Shown in pieces: positions 44,720 to 56,700 of a stretch of DNA of 64,000 nucleotides (the first letter of the stretch is position 1; the number at the start of each line of letters is the position of its first letter). Below the pieces are notes generated by a model, which searched no databases, had not been told where the DNA came from, and saw nothing but the letters and a program-made list of their open reading frames with translations. Source of the DNA: Lunularia cruciata (taxonomy: Eukaryota; Streptophyta; Marchantiopsida; Lunulariales; Lunulariaceae); assembly GCA_948567375.1 (NCBI GenBank), contig OX419758.1, positions 4,221,001-4,285,000 on the forward strand. Direction: 5' to 3'. The translations under genes and the position numbers were made by a program.

Positions 44720-46711
44720 ATGGGCCCAGAGGCTTCATCTTCAGCTATGACAAGGGAACAGGAGATCTCACTGATTGTCATAGCTACCATGAGAGCCATG
44801 AAGGATCAAGAGGAAGAAAGAGACAAGGTGAGAGCGCAGTCTTCACAAGTCACGAAGTGTCTGCGCGCTGTGGTAGATCAGCAAGGGGAATTTGATGGTA
44901 AGGACGTGACCAAGTACCTGAAGGTCTACTGGAGAGAGGCCAAGCTTCATGATCTGGATGAGAAAATTGCCATTGCTAGGTTTCCTACATTGGCTGAGCT
45001 CAAAATCAGGAGGGTGGTTGAGGGCTTGGTGCGAGGGGCGGAGACATGGGAGGAGTTCTCCCAGATGATGAAAGAGGAATTCTTGCTGCAGGATGCAGAT
45101 CGGGTCACCCAGGCCATGTTCTTGGATTGGGTGAACAATAGGAGTAAAAACTTGGGCCCTCAAGATCTCCTAAGAGAGTTTAACAAGAGACTGGGGCATC
45201 TATCAGCTTGTGAAGCTGAGGCCATTAGACTACAGAGGTCTAACTACCTTCTGCGAGCTGCGGATAGTCGTTTGCGGGATGAGTTGGAGTATGCACTCGA
45301 TTTGCTCCAACCTGATCGGTTGGGAGCGGTAGAGTGGGGAAAGATTGAGGAGGCGGTTGTCTGGGTAAGCCGCAAGCGGAGGCAGAGAGAGCTGGATGAA
45401 GAAGCAATAGCCAAAGCGCCTATTTGGAGTAACGTGGTTGGGTCCGGGAGAGGGAAGGAGGGACAGCGAGTGAGTGAGATGCCCAAAGAAGGAGCAATGG
45501 ATGAGATCTCGCAACTGATGGAGGGGTTGAAGATTCTGACCACCAAGGTCGACCAGTTGCAGAGTGGGAGTAGCACTGCGAGGACGGATGGAGAGAGGGG
45601 GCAACCCTATGGGTGCATGTGGTGTGACAGTAAGAGTCATGCCAAAAGGGACTGCCAAGAACTATCAGAAGCAGTATGCAAACAGTGGGTGAAGTTTGTT
45701 GGAGAACACGGGATGAAGAAGATAGCCTTCTATGATACTGGGGAGCCAATACCGTTGAACGGTAACATGGGAGGGATGAAGGCTCTGCTGGAAAGACACA
45801 TGGGCAAGCGTGAAGTAAGTATGGCAGTCGCTGCATTTGAGCCTAGTGTGTATAGTGCAATGAGTGAAGTGAAGCAATGTGCAGACCTAGGAGAAGTTGA
45901 GAAGAAGAGACTAGCAGAGCAGGTCCGGAGGAAATCAGGGTGGGATGTGCCGGTGGTAATAACTGCCATCACTGCGGAAGTTGGTGCCACTTGGGATGCT
46001 ATGGTGGAAGAGAAACAAAAATCTGATCAACAAGCAGATAGTGAAGGGCAGCCAAGGGAAAAGCAACAGCGAGTGGAACCGGAGAGGAGGCAGGTTAGAA
46101 GGAAAGAGGTGCAGTTCAGCGATGCGCAAAAGAGCAGGGATCAAAATTTGGGCGTTGGAGAAGAGTCACGAATGGACAGAGAAGGGGCAGCGAACCAAAA
46201 GTCGGGAGAGGGATCTCCTAGGAAGGGGCCGGGTTGGCTGTTGAGCCGGGACATAGAAATGGAACTGGATCCGCAAGAGATTGCCAAAAAGTTTTGGAAG
46301 CAAGAGGTGAGGGGTTTCTCAAACGAAGAGTTCTTTGGTAGCTTGAGGAAGGATGTGCAGGACCTTATCCTTGTCAAGGCAAAGAAGAAACAATTCTACA
46401 AGGAAGGACCGCACACATCCTTGCTGTACGAGGACGGGAGTGAGACTGAAGGAGAGGTGGGAACTTTTGGGCTTGAGCTTGAACAGGAAAAACCAGAGGA
46501 TGAGACCCGAGAAGCACGTGTCTATGATGCTGCTCTTGAGGATGAGAAGTCATTTGTGCCCTTTTCAGAGGAGGTTCAAGACTCTTTTTGGGCGAGAAGT
46601 TGCAGCGAGTGCGAGATCAAGATGCAAGGAGTGAAAGCACCGGTGAGAGCGCTAATTGATTCAGGATCTGGGGTCAATCTCGTGTCAAAGGCGGTCTACA
46701 ATGAAGGGTGA
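44720..46711 (+). CDS. FGL gag-protease, open for 663 codons
   Basis: From ATG 44720 the frame is open to TGA 46709-46711. Residues about 1-230 are capsid-like: 'FDGKDVTKYLKVYWREA', 'TWEEFSQMMKEEFLLQDADR'. A zinc finger 'CMWCDSKSHAKRDC' (C-x2-C-x4-H-x4-C) lies near residue 300. A charged linker follows. The frame ends in a retropepsin start 'VRALIDSGSGVNLVS' with a proper D-S-G. The protease continues past the stop at 46718-46963 ('PYPVILGQPFITQFRMESK'). That only one stop breaks gag-protease suggests moderate age. The zinc-finger spacing and wording are like those of fungal Ty3 gags. Confidence 0.8.
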   Translation: MGPEASSSAMTREQEISLIVIATMRAMKDQEEERDKVRAQSSQVTKCLRAVVDQQGEFDGKDVTKYLKVYWREAKLHDLDEKIAIARFPTLAELKIRRVVEGLVRGAETWEEFSQMMKEEFLLQDADRVTQAMFLDWVNNRSKNLGPQDLLREFNKRLGHLSACEAEAIRLQRSNYLLRAADSRLRDELEYALDLLQPDRLGAVEWGKIEEAVVWVSRKRRQRELDEEAIAKAPIWSNVVGSGRGKEGQRVSEMPKEGAMDEISQLMEGLKILTTKVDQLQSGSSTARTDGERGQPYGCMWCDSKSHAKRDCQELSEAVCKQWVKFVGEHGMKKIAFYDTGEPIPLNGNMGGMKALLERHMGKREVSMAVAAFEPSVYSAMSEVKQCADLGEVEKKRLAEQVRRKSGWDVPVVITAITAEVGATWDAMVEEKQKSDQQADSEGQPREKQQRVEPERRQVRRKEVQFSDAQKSRDQNLGVGEESRMDREGAANQKSGEGSPRKGPGWLLSRDIEMELDPQEIAKKFWKQEVRGFSNEEFFGSLRKDVQDLILVKAKKKQFYKEGPHTSLLYEDGSETEGEVGTFGLELEQEKPEDETREARVYDAALEDEKSFVPFSEEVQDSFWARSCSECEIKMQGVKAPVRALIDSGSGVNLVSKAVYNEG

Positions 46712-47195
46712 TGGAAGGTGGACCGTGACATCGATTGGAAGGTAAACTCAGTGAATAGGACCAGAAATGCATTGTGGGGAGCTTGTTCGGATGTCAAAAT
46801 CAAGATAGGGAATGTGGTAGAGCCTATTAATGTGTTCGTGCATGATACCTTGCCCTACCCGGTGATCCTAGGACAGCCCTTCATTACTCAGTTTAGAATG
46901 GAGAGCAAAGTTCTGAATGATGGGACTCATGTGGCAAAGGTTAGAAGTCAGAACGGGACCTGAACAGTGCAATTCCCTACTGTGTTGCCGGGCAGAGACA
47001 GGAACAAGAGAGAATTAAGGGATCCAGAAAAGCCTACTGGAAGGTGGGGTTTCCACTAGGCGTCTTGTCAGGGAAGGTGGGGGGACAAGGCGCCCTATGC
47101 TACATTCCACCGCAAGAGATCAGTGAGGAGGACTGTTTTGATAGGACCTATATGGGAATCCAGAGTGGTAGAACTGTTTGCTTTGCACATGTAGG
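46712..47195 (+). pseudogene. FGL protease remainder
   Basis: Same frame after the TGA: 'NALWGACSDVKIKIGNVVEP' and 'LPYPVILGQPFI', the C-terminal half of the protease, then decayed linker to the CHR insertion site (gagta 47196-47200). Confidence 0.7.
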
Positions 47196-47200
47196 GAGTA

Positions 47201-47938
47201 TGTAATACCAAGGGTTAGCCATATGATCTAGATGTGAAATTTGTTTTGGTAACATCTAGAATGATGTTATACATGATGGTCAAAATAGATCAGATAGAAG
47301 TATCACCAAAAGAGTACTTCTACTAATAGGGCAGAAACCGAAATAGACTTGAGAACCTTAGAACCAATAGCTAGACATATGATTTAAAGGTGAGAATTGG
47401 TTTGGTAACATCTAGAAGGATGTTACACATGATGGACTAAACAGATCAGAAAGAGGTATCACCAAAAGGGGACTTCTACTAATAGAGTAGGAACCGAAAT
47501 ATGCCTGAAATCTTTGAAGGCAATTTCGGAGGCCTAAACGGATGAATTAGGCCTCGAAAATGTGCCGAATCGCCCCCCAACGGAGGATACTCTGGCCTTC
47601 CCTCCCCCTGGGTTGTCTCATCAAGAGCTTTCCAACGGTACCTTACTCATGTGATTCTGAGATTCCTACAGGAAGATTCCCTAAAAGATTCCCTCCGGTC
47701 AAAGCTTGTTTGACCAACCAGATAGGACCTAGACCAGACAGGTCACCCATCCAAGTAAGTAATCCAAGGGTGGAGCTTGCTGACATGTCACCTATCTGTG
47801 TCCCTAATCCTATGGTGGAGCTTCCTTGGAGGAGATCCTCTTTGTCTATATAATAAAGAGAAGGTGCTCCCTTGGGGCATCGAATGTTTGAGTGTGCAAT
47901 CTGTGTTTTTTCTCTTCTCTTGTCCTCGGAGTATTACA
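47201..47938 (+). repeat. CHR 5' LTR
   Basis: TGTAATACC...GTATTACA. Contains a tandem duplication of about 156 bp (starting near 47221 and 47377) that the old solo LTR at 778-1367 lacks, and 'tgtctatataataaag' (TATA) near 47850. Confidence 0.95.
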
Positions 47939-47939
47939 A

Positions 47940-47951
47940 TGGTATCAGAGC
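47940..47951 (+). promoter_or_regulatory. CHR primer-binding site, iMet type
   Basis: 'tggtatcagagc', the classic 12-base match to plant initiator Met tRNA, two bases after the LTR. Confidence 0.95.
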
Positions 47952-48078
47952 TAGTGTTCTAGTCCACGAGAGTGGATCACCCCTCTTGGAATAGCACGAA
48001 CTACTGAAACTGAGTAATTTGAGGTGGAGAACATAGAGTAATCGCTAGACTTAGGAAGGACTTTAGAGAGTGGATGGG

Positions 48079-48300
48079 ATGGATGCGCCGGGGGGACAAT
48101 TTCCCGCACCTAGCTTTCCATTCTCAAACCCATTCCACATCAAGGTTATGTACATCCAGCGTGAGCAGATGAGAGTATCGCTAGTTTATCACTTTGGTGC
48201 GGAATTCATGGACAAAGTGATGAACTCACCAAACCCGGTGATTCTACCTGTGGTGATATATGACAGAGAGTGGGATTTGACGATCTACATTCTATTATGA
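48079..48300 (+). CDS. CHR leader ORF 1 (73 aa)
   Basis: ATG 48079 to TGA 48298-48300. After a Pro/Phe-rich start ('FPAPSFPFSNPFHIKV') it has 'REQMRVSLVYHFGAEFMDKV' and ends 'PVVIYDREWDLTIYILL'. The second half matches the small leader ORF of Y (31239-31409) and the next frame (48305-48508). It lies before gag. Unknown function. Confidence 0.5.
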   Translation: MDAPGGQFPAPSFPFSNPFHIKVMYIQREQMRVSLVYHFGAEFMDKVMNSPNPVILPVVIYDREWDLTIYILL

Positions 48301-48304
48301 TAAT

Positions 48305-48508
48305 ATGGATATGAATGTCCCAAATCCTCTCCCTTTCAACACTCAAGTAGAAATCCGTTATGTAGTGAGGCCTAAATTGATATTTAGAGATTTTGTGGTT
48401 AGGAATTTTGGTGAGGAGTATTATCAACGAGTGATAGCCTCTGAGGTCCCAATAGTAGTTCCAATAGTTCGTGCGCCTTCCAGAGTGATTATATTGACTC
48501 TGTATTGA
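48305..48508 (+). CDS. CHR leader ORF 2, repeat of the same motif
   Basis: 'VEIRYVVRPKLIFRDFVVRN' then 'FGEEYYQRVIASEVPIVVPI' and 'RVIILTLY' repeats the pattern of leader ORF 1 (R..L/V...FG.E....V......P..VPIV). This suggests a duplicated small domain, possibly one protein split by the stops at 48298. It begins in a different frame from ORF 1 and ends 33 bp before gag. Confidence 0.45.
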   Translation: MDMNVPNPLPFNTQVEIRYVVRPKLIFRDFVVRNFGEEYYQRVIASEVPIVVPIVRAPSRVIILTLY

Positions 48509-48541
48509 AGTAGACGTTAGCAATTGGGTGTTGCAGGAACC

Positions 48542-49627
48542 ATGGATCCGTAGTTGCAAGAGCTGGCGCAAGGAATGCAAGGGATGTTGAATGAATTTCA
48601 AGAGATTAAGATGACCATGGAGACATTGCAAAGTCAAGTGCAGATCCTCAAGAACGATCAAGCCATGCAAGAAGAAGAGCCTCAAAACCCAGTACTTGCA
48701 ACTAAAGTACTTGGAGAGGCACCCGTGCCTACGAACCCTATCAACGATGAAGCCACATTGCTACTCCGGATGAAGAAGACCTGCAACATCGAGCCTTACA
48801 AGGGGCAACGTACGATGGGAGTAGTGGAGAATTGGATCTCGAGAATGAATCAATGTTTTTGATTGTTCTCAACAGAGATCACAGAGCATGCTGCAGGCGT
48901 GTTTGCATGTGGGTACTTGACTGATAAAGCCCTCACATGGTATGATGCTTGGGAACAATCCATGCTGGCAGAGAGAAGGGAGGTCACATGGACAGCAATG
49001 CAAGAAGGACTGCTCAAGAATTTCCAATCGGTGGATTCTGTGCAGATGGCTCGAACCCGACTATGGGGATTGAGACAGAAGAATAGCATACAAGAGTATG
49101 TGGAGGCATTTCTAGATCTACAAGTTGCAATTACCGACATGAGTCCAGCAGAGGCTCTTGACAATTTCAAACGAGGGTTGAAAGAGTGGATTCGCCAAGA
49201 AGTCATGGTGCAAAACCCTCGCACGGTATTTGAAGCTATTGCTTGTATGCAGAGAATAGCTGGAGCATTAGGTGGAGGTGAAGGAGTAGTTCCACCTCAA
49301 CATTATTAGGCAGAAATGCCACACATGGGTGGACCAGTACCGATGGAATTGGGCAACCTTCGATTCCGGGATCGAGGAGCACGGCCGCTTCAAGGAGAGC
49401 GAGGACGGGTAGAAGAACAAAGAGATGGAGTCCCACGCGGAGAAGGGACTCGAGGAGAACAACGCCGTTGTTACAATTGTGGCCGTATTGGGCACATATC
49501 TACCAATTGTTGCACTTGTTTCCCTAGAGGCCCTCGGCCTTCGTACAGGCGATCTTTGAACAACATGGAGAGGCACATTGAAGAGGAGGAGATAGAAACC
49601 ACTTTAGAAAATGAAGATCGCCAGTAA
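48542..49627 (+). pseudogene. CHR gag
   Basis: One frame from ATG 48542 with stops at codon 4 (TAG 48551), at 48860 and at 49307. Capsid region: 'WISRMNQCF', 'LTWYDAWEQSMLAERREVTW', 'ARTRLWGLRQKNSIQEYVEA' and 'FKRGLKEWIRQEVM'. Then an Arg/Gly-rich part and a zinc knuckle 'CYNCGRIGHISTNC' (about 49471-49510). It would make the particle and bind RNA. Confidence 0.85.
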
Positions 49628-50300
49628 ATGTACCTTGCGGCCTTACTGGCTCAATAAAGAAGTAGAGAAGCGAGGGAAGGAAGAAGAATAATGCGTAAAG
49701 ATCCCAAAAGGCAACCTCACAATTGATTGTCGTGAATGGAATCCTAGAAGGTAATCAAGTGAGAGTATTAATAGATCCGGGAGCAACACAGAATTTCTTG
49801 TCTTGCTTTGTTGCAATAAGCTTGGGAATGGATCTAGAGAGAGATGGAAGTGAAGAAGTAGGCAAATTGAGAGGATTGAACCATTACCTAGACAGGTAAC
49901 CCTCTCTGTAGGAGAATATCAAGAAGCAATTGAGTGGCGAGTGATACAGTTAGCCCGTTATGATGCAATTTTAGGCATGCCATGGATGGAGCAGTACAAC
50001 CCAATGGTGGATTGGAGGAAGAAAGTAGTGAGAACCCACCAATGGTCAATCATTGGGGTTAAAGAAAAATCACACAGGCAGAAACTGCCTCTATATGTCG
50101 TAGGGACGACAACTGTCTGTAAGACCGATAGATGTTTTCTGGGTCTAATAAGAGAAGTCCAGGTGCACAACTCGCTGGACAAATTCTTGAGAAATTGAAG
50201 GATGTGGTGGATGAGTTTCAAGATGTCTTTCCCGATGATCTACCCTTAGGATTACCACCAAAAAAAAGAGTAGATCACAAATTGAGACACTCCCCGGGAA
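49628..50300 (+). pseudogene. CHR protease and RT lead
   Basis: Shifted frames. 'VRVLIDPGATQNFLS' is the protease active-site loop with D-P-G in place of D-S/T-G (about 49760-49805). 'YDAILGMPWMEQYNPMVDW' (49962-50018) is the typical end of chromovirus protease. '[17 protein letters not shown]' (50196-50246) leads into RT. Confidence 0.8.
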
Positions 50301-53037
50301 GACACCTCCTTGTAAGGCCCCATATCGCCTATCACCTCATGAGTTGGAGGAGTGTAAGACTCAAATTGAGGAGATGCTACAGAAAGGGTTCATCCAACCT
50401 AGCATATCACCATATGGGGCCCCTATCTTGTTTGTGAAGAAGAAGGATGGTACAATGCGCATGTGCATTGACTATCAGGGTCTCAATCAGCAAACAGTGA
50501 AGAACAAATACCCCTTACCTCGCATGGATGACTTGTTTGATCAACTCCATGGAGCGAGATACTTCACCAAACTGGACTTGCGGAGCGGCTACAATCAAAT
50601 CCGAATTGCAGAGGAGGATGTGTACAAAACTACCTTTCGAACCAGGTTTGGCCACTTTGAGTATCTTGTGATGCCTTTTGGCCTCACCAATGCGCTTGCC
50701 ACTTTCATGAGCCTAATGAATGACATATTTTGTCCATACTTGGATAAGTCTGTTATCATCTTCTTGGACGATATCTAAGTATATAGTAGCACGATGACAG
50801 AACACAAACAACATCTACGAGAGGTCCTCCAGATTCTAAGACAGAATCAGTTGTATGCCAAAATCTCAAAGTGTGAGTTTGGCAAGTCTGAAGTAGACTA
50901 CTTAGGGCATAGAGTAAGTGCAGAGGGCATTCAAGTATTGACAGATAAAATAGAGGTCATTCAAAAATGGAGTGCCCTAGAAGATCAGACTCAACTTAAG
51001 AGCTTCTTGGGGTTGACGGGATTCTATCGTAGATTTGTCAAGGACTTTGCCAAGGTTGCACAGCCTTTAACGGCACTACTTGGCAACGGGAAGAAGTGGA
51101 CATGGGGAACTGCACAAGAGTTGGCCTTTCAAGAATTGAAGGCCGCCTTGCTACATGCACCAATCTTGAAGTGGTATGACCCAAAATGTCCAATCAAGTT
51201 GGCTACGGATGCATCAGGCGTAGCAATAGGAGCAGTCCTACAACAAGAGTGGCATGACGGATGGCATCCAATTGCATATTTCTCTCAAAAGTTGTTACCG
51301 GCAAAGCGTAACTACCACACCACAGAACGAGAAGAGTTGGCCATCGTTCTAGCAACCAAGCATTGGAAGCACTACCTGGGCGAGAAGGCATTTGTAGTAG
51401 AGACAGACCACAAACCTCTAGTCTACCTCGAGACACAGAAGGATCTATCTCGTCGCCAAATTCGGTGGGCAGAGTGTCAACAACGCTTCAACATGACAAT
51501 CACCTACGTGGAAGGTAAGAAGCAACTTGCAGATGCATTCACCCGCATGCCAATGGCCAACAACTTGGCGACAGAGGTTAAGATTAACCCTAAATTCTGG
51601 CAAGAGAGTCTAGCTGCTACAAAAACTGATCCAAAGATTGTAGAAGCGCAATCGTCCAAAGGTGTCACCAACACCCAAGGACTCACCTTTTGGGAGGGCC
51701 GATTGTGGATCCCAAATGTCCGAGAATTACGCACCACCATTCTAGCGGAATGTCATGATTCGGCCATTGCAGCTCATGTCGGAGTGGACAAGACCTTGGA
51801 GGCAGTCAAGCGCCATTACTATTGGCCCAAGATGAGCAACGACGTGATGGACTATGTGCGTAGCTGTCTACTTTGTCAACAGAACAAAGCTTCTAATCAA
51901 GCTCCTACAGGGCTCCTTCAACCTCTTCCTACTCCTACCCAACGTTGGGAACAAGTGAGTATGGATCTCGTCTGTGAATTACCCAAGACCACCTCAGGGT
52001 TTGACTCCATTGTGGTCTTTGTGGACCGGCTCAGCAAAATGATTCATGTACGCCCTACCACCAAGGAGGTGACCGCTCCACAACTAGCTCAACTATACTT
52101 AGATGCAGTCTTTGCTCACCATGGCTTGTCTAGAGTACTCATCACCGATAGAGGCACCCAATTCACCAGTTTGTTTTGGCGAACACTCTTTGGGTTCTTC
52201 AAAACCAAGTTGGCCATGTCTACAGCTTACCACCCACAAACAGATGGCCAAACAGAGCGGGCTAATTGCACGATTGAAGACATGTTACGCGGCTTCACCT
52301 TAGAAGAGCAAGAGAGGTGGGACACCCTACTACCGTTGGTGGAATTCGCTTACAACAATTCAGTGAATGCCTCCACCCAAGTCACTCCGTTCTTCCTCAT
52401 GTATGGTGAGCATCCCTTCACACCTTCTAGCTTGATGAAGATCCGTCCAGTGACTACCAAGGTTGATGCAGTCAACACATTTGTTTCTAGAATCCAACAA
52501 GGTGTGGAGTGCGCCAAGCACAGGTTACAGATTGCGCAAAATTGACAAAAGCAGTATGCTGATGCACACCGTAGGCACATGGAGTTCAATGTTGGGGATC
52601 AAGTGTGGCTATTGACAACCAACCTCACATTAGTTGGATCTTGTAAGCTCAGACCTCGTTTTATTGGGCCTTTCTCGATTCTTCGTCGCATCGGCGCTGT
52701 GGCCTATCACCTTGAGCTACCACCACACATGAACATCCATCCAGTGTTCCATGTCTCCCTATTACGCAGATATGCTCCCCGATCAGGCCAAGGTACTTCC
52801 ACACAGGACATTTGACCTTGTCCGACAGTCATTGATGGCACAGAGGAATATGAAGTGGAGCGGATTCTCCAAAAGCGCATGCGTGGTACTCGCCATCCGC
52901 GGGTGGAATATCTAGTACAATGGAAAGGTTACCCCCTCTATGAAGCAACCTGGGAACCCGCTGCCAATTTGGCACATGCACCGGTGTTGGTGCAAGCATT
53001 TGAGCAACAATTGCACAACGAGGACGTTGCGTTTTAA
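50301..53037 (+). pseudogene. CHR pol: RT, RNase H, integrase, chromodomain
   Basis: One frame from about 50301 to TAA 53035 with stops only at 50776, 52543 and 52813. RT: '[20 protein letters not shown]', '[16 protein letters not shown]', '[12 protein letters not shown]' and 'VIIFLDDI'. RNase H: '[18 protein letters not shown]', '[19 protein letters not shown]' and '[12 protein letters not shown]'. Integrase: '[20 protein letters not shown]', 'CLLCQQNK', '[10 protein letters not shown]', '[11 protein letters not shown]' and '[12 protein letters not shown]'. The C-terminus 'VEYLVQWKGYPLYEATWEP' is a clear chromodomain (about 52900-52960), which in chromoviruses guides insertion to particular chromatin. 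Confidence 0.95.
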
Positions 53038-53049
53038 AAGGAGGGAGGT
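53035..53049 (+). promoter_or_regulatory. CHR polypurine tract
   Basis: 'taaaaggagggaggt' overlaps the pol stop and abuts the 3' LTR. Confidence 0.85.
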
Positions 53050-53050
53050 C

Positions 53051-53788
53051 TGTAATACCAAGGGTTAGCCATATGATCTAGATGTGAAATTCGGTTTGGT
53101 AACATCTAGAATGATTTTATACATGATGGTCAAAATAGATCAGATAGAAGTATCACCAAAAGAGTACTTCTACTAATAGGGCAGAAACTGAAATAGCCTT
53201 GAGAACCTTAGAACCAATAGCTAGACATATGATTTAAAGGTGAGAATTGGTTTGGTAACATCTAGAAGGATGTTACACATGATGGACTAAACAGATCAGA
53301 AAGAGGTATCGCCAAAAGGGGACTTCTACTAATAGAGTAGGAACCGAAATATGCCTGAAATCTTTGAAGGCAATTTCGGAGGCCTAAACGGATGAATTAG
53401 GCCTCGAAAATGTGCCGAATCGCCCCCCAACGGAGGATACTCTGGCCTTCCCTCCCCCTGGGTTGTCCCGTCGAGAGCTTTCCAACGGTACCTTACTCAT
53501 GTGATTCTGAGATTCCTACAGGAAGATTCCCTAAAAGATTCCCTCCGGTCAAAGCTTGTTTGACCAACCAGATAGGACCTAGACCAGACAGGTCACCCAT
53601 CCAAGTAAGTAATCCAAGGGTGGAGCTTGTTGACATGTCACCTATCTGTGTCCCTAATCCTATGGTGGAGCTTCCTTGGAGGAGATCCTCTTTGTCTATA
53701 TAATAAAGAGAAGGTGCTCCCTTGGGGCATCGAATGTTTGAGTGTGCAATCTGTGTTTTTTCTCTTCTCTTGTCCTCGGAGTATTACA
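53051..53788 (+). repeat. CHR 3' LTR
   Basis: Same length as the 5' LTR, with about ten differences. Followed by the target copy gagta. Confidence 0.95.
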
Positions 53789-53793
53789 GAGTA

Positions 53794-56700
53794 CCACGGG
53801 AATTTTGCAGAAGAGAATGAAAAGGAAAGAGAGAGTTCTGAAAACAGCAAGGGAAATGGATGATGGCGAGACTATCATTGGATTATTGGAGGATTGGGGA
53901 GAAGGTAGGGCAGTCCAGAAGGTGATCAGGGCAATGGAGAAAGGAAAACACGTGATTGAAATAGGAAGGGAGCTTCATGAAACACTTTCAAAGTTGGTTC
54001 ATGAAGTGAGATGTGACACTAAGTAGAAAACAGTGGACAAAAAGGTCCGTCTTATTGCTGTCCCATTGCCGTTGGATGCTTCTGATTTGATGCGTAGGAC
54101 CAGAGAGGAACCAAGACTGAGACAGGAAAAGGATATTGGTCATTCGTTTACTAAAGAGACCTTGGATGAGCTTACAATCGGAGGGGATGGATTGCTCACA
54201 AAAGTTGAGCGCCGTGCATTTAAGGAAATGATTGGGAAGTGCGGGAAGGCTTTTGCTTTCAAGATCGAGGAGATTGGGTGTGTGAACCCGCAGGAAATCA
54301 CACCGATGATAATTTTCACGGTTCCGCATGTACCATGGGATCTGAGGCCAATACTAGTGCCAAAGGCGCTTCTGCCCCAGCTGACAGAACTACTGAAGGA
54401 GAAAGTTCAGGCAAAGATTTTAGAACCTTCAGAAGCGCCATACTCAAATCGTTGGTTTACCGTCCGGAAGAAGAATGGTAAGTTGCGGTTCATACAGGAT
54501 ATGCAACCACCAAATAAGGTAACAATCCGGAATTCTAGTGTTGGACCGGCTGTGGATGAGTTTGCTGAGGAGTTTGCAGGGAGGGCAATCTATTCTATAG
54601 GAGATTTGTATTCAGGTTATGATCAGTTTCAGCTTGCTGAAGGGAGCCGAGACATAACCACGATGCAAACACCGTTAGGGCTGATGCGTATGTGCACTCT
54701 CCCAATGGGGGCTACTAACTCTGTGGCGCATATGCAAAGCGCTATGAATTGAATTCTGCAGTCTTTTATCCTTGAGAAGACCCGTCCATTCTTGGACAAT
54801 ATACCTATCAAGGGCTGCACAGAGAGCGAGAAAGATGAAACTTTGGTGGATGGAGGTATTAGGAGGTTTGTCATAGATCATATTCAAGATGTGGAGGCGA
54901 TATTGAGAAGGTTGATGGAAGCGGGGGTGACTCTCTCTAGAGAGAAGTTGGCATTTGGACTTGGAGAAATCCTTGTGGTGAGACACCTGTGTGGCTCGTA
55001 TGGAAGGAAGCCGGATCCGGAAAAGGTGGACATAATAGGGAAGATCAAGGATTGTTCCTCAGTTCAGGAGGTAAGAAGGTTCTTAGGGGCATGTGTTTTC
55101 TACCGTATATGGATTCCGCACTTTGGTCATGTTGCAGAGCCGCTCTACCAGCTTTTGAGGAAAAGGATCAGGTTTGTTTGGAGACTGGAACATTCGGTTG
55201 CTATGGCAAAACTGAAGAAAGCGCTGCAGAACCCACCTGTGCTCCACCCGCTTGACTACCGCTGTGGACGACCAATTATAGTTATGGTTGACTCAAGTCC
55301 CTACGCTGCTGGTTGGGCTGTGGGCCAAGACGATGAGAATGGCAACAGATTTGTAGCAAGGTTTGGAGCAAGGATCTTCACGGAACGGCAACGGAGGTAC
55401 CCTCAGATCAAATGGGAATTGTGGGGTGCCAAGATAGCACTAAGACAGGATAGAAATTGCCTAATAGGGACCTATGTCATCCTAGAGACAGATTGCTTGC
55501 CGCTGCTTGGAATGGTTGCAAACTGTGACACTCCAGACATTGCCATGTTGCGTTGGATAGCGTTCATTCAGATGTTTAATCCAGAGCTAAGGTACATAGC
55601 TGGGAAGGACAATCCGGTAGCTGATATGTTGTCTAGAGCATGTTATGAAGGAGCTGAAAATGACTGTATGGTGGATGTGCATGAGCTGGACTTGAACTTA
55701 CCCTTTAGAGAAGAACTGTACAAGGATGATCTTCTGGCTGTTGGAAAGTATCTTAGTTCTCTAGAGAAGAACTCCAAATGGACCAGGGAGGAGTTTGAGA
55801 AGATTAGAAGGAGATCGGGAAAATTCTTGTTGAAGGACGGGTATCTCTGGCGAAGGCCCAAGGGCAGCTCTGGAGTTCCACTGAGAGTGTTGGGAGATGA
55901 GGAGACGAAGCAGAGAGTGCTACGGGAGTCGCATGACGCGGATGCTGCCGGACACCGTGGGGTTTAGGGTACATACAAGCGCATCCGGGGTTTGTACTGG
56001 TGGCCAGGTATTTATATAGAGGTACGACGGTATGTGGAAACCTGTGAAATCTGTCAGATCTACTCCAAGGTAAGGCACATAGATGGGTTGAAACCTACTT
56101 ATCCGCTGAATCTCCATTTTCAGTGGGTTTAGGACTTGGTTCATATGCCTTTAGGAGTCCGAGGAGCTAAATATCTAGTACTAGCTAGGGAAGACTTGTC
56201 TAATTATGTGGAAGGAAGAGCATTGTCATCTACACATACCCAACAGGTGTGTTGGTTTGTCTTAGAGGATATCATTGCCAGGCACGGATGTTTCTACCGG
56301 ATGAGGGCAGATCGAGGTGAATTGGATGCAAGGGAAGCAGCTGACTTCTTTGCTAAGTTCAATATCAAGCTGAACCTGACTACTGCCTACAATCCGGAAG
56401 CCAATGGTAAAGAGTGAACGAGGTCATCCGCCAATAGTGAATGCTTTGGTGAAGGCTTGCCAAGGTGAGACATACAGATGGCCTGATTTGCTGCCCTTAG
56501 CACTTATGGCTGATAGGTTAACTTGCAGCTCGGTAACTGGGATGCCACCTGCTGAGTTAGTATCAAGACACTTACCTATTATGCCTATGGAAGAGGACAT
56601 CATTAGTTGGAGAAATGTTCAGTGGGAGGATAATGTGTCCACAGAGGAATTGATAACGTGTAGGATCGAGCACTTTAACCTAACACCACAGAGAATACAA

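Larger units (their letters stand above)
47201..53788 (+). mobile_element. CHR: complete chromodomain Ty3 element, 6.6 kb
   Basis: LTRs 47201-47938 and 53051-53788 are both 738 bp and differ at about ten sites by eye (about 1.4%, mostly transitions). The target duplication GAGTA is exact (47196-47200, 53789-53793). PBS 'tggtatcagagc' is at 47940-47951, complementary to initiator Met tRNA; the polypurine tract is at 53035-53049. Order: leader ORFs, gag, protease, RT, RNase H, integrase, chromodomain. This makes it a chromovirus. It splits FGL between protease and RT. Confidence 0.96.
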
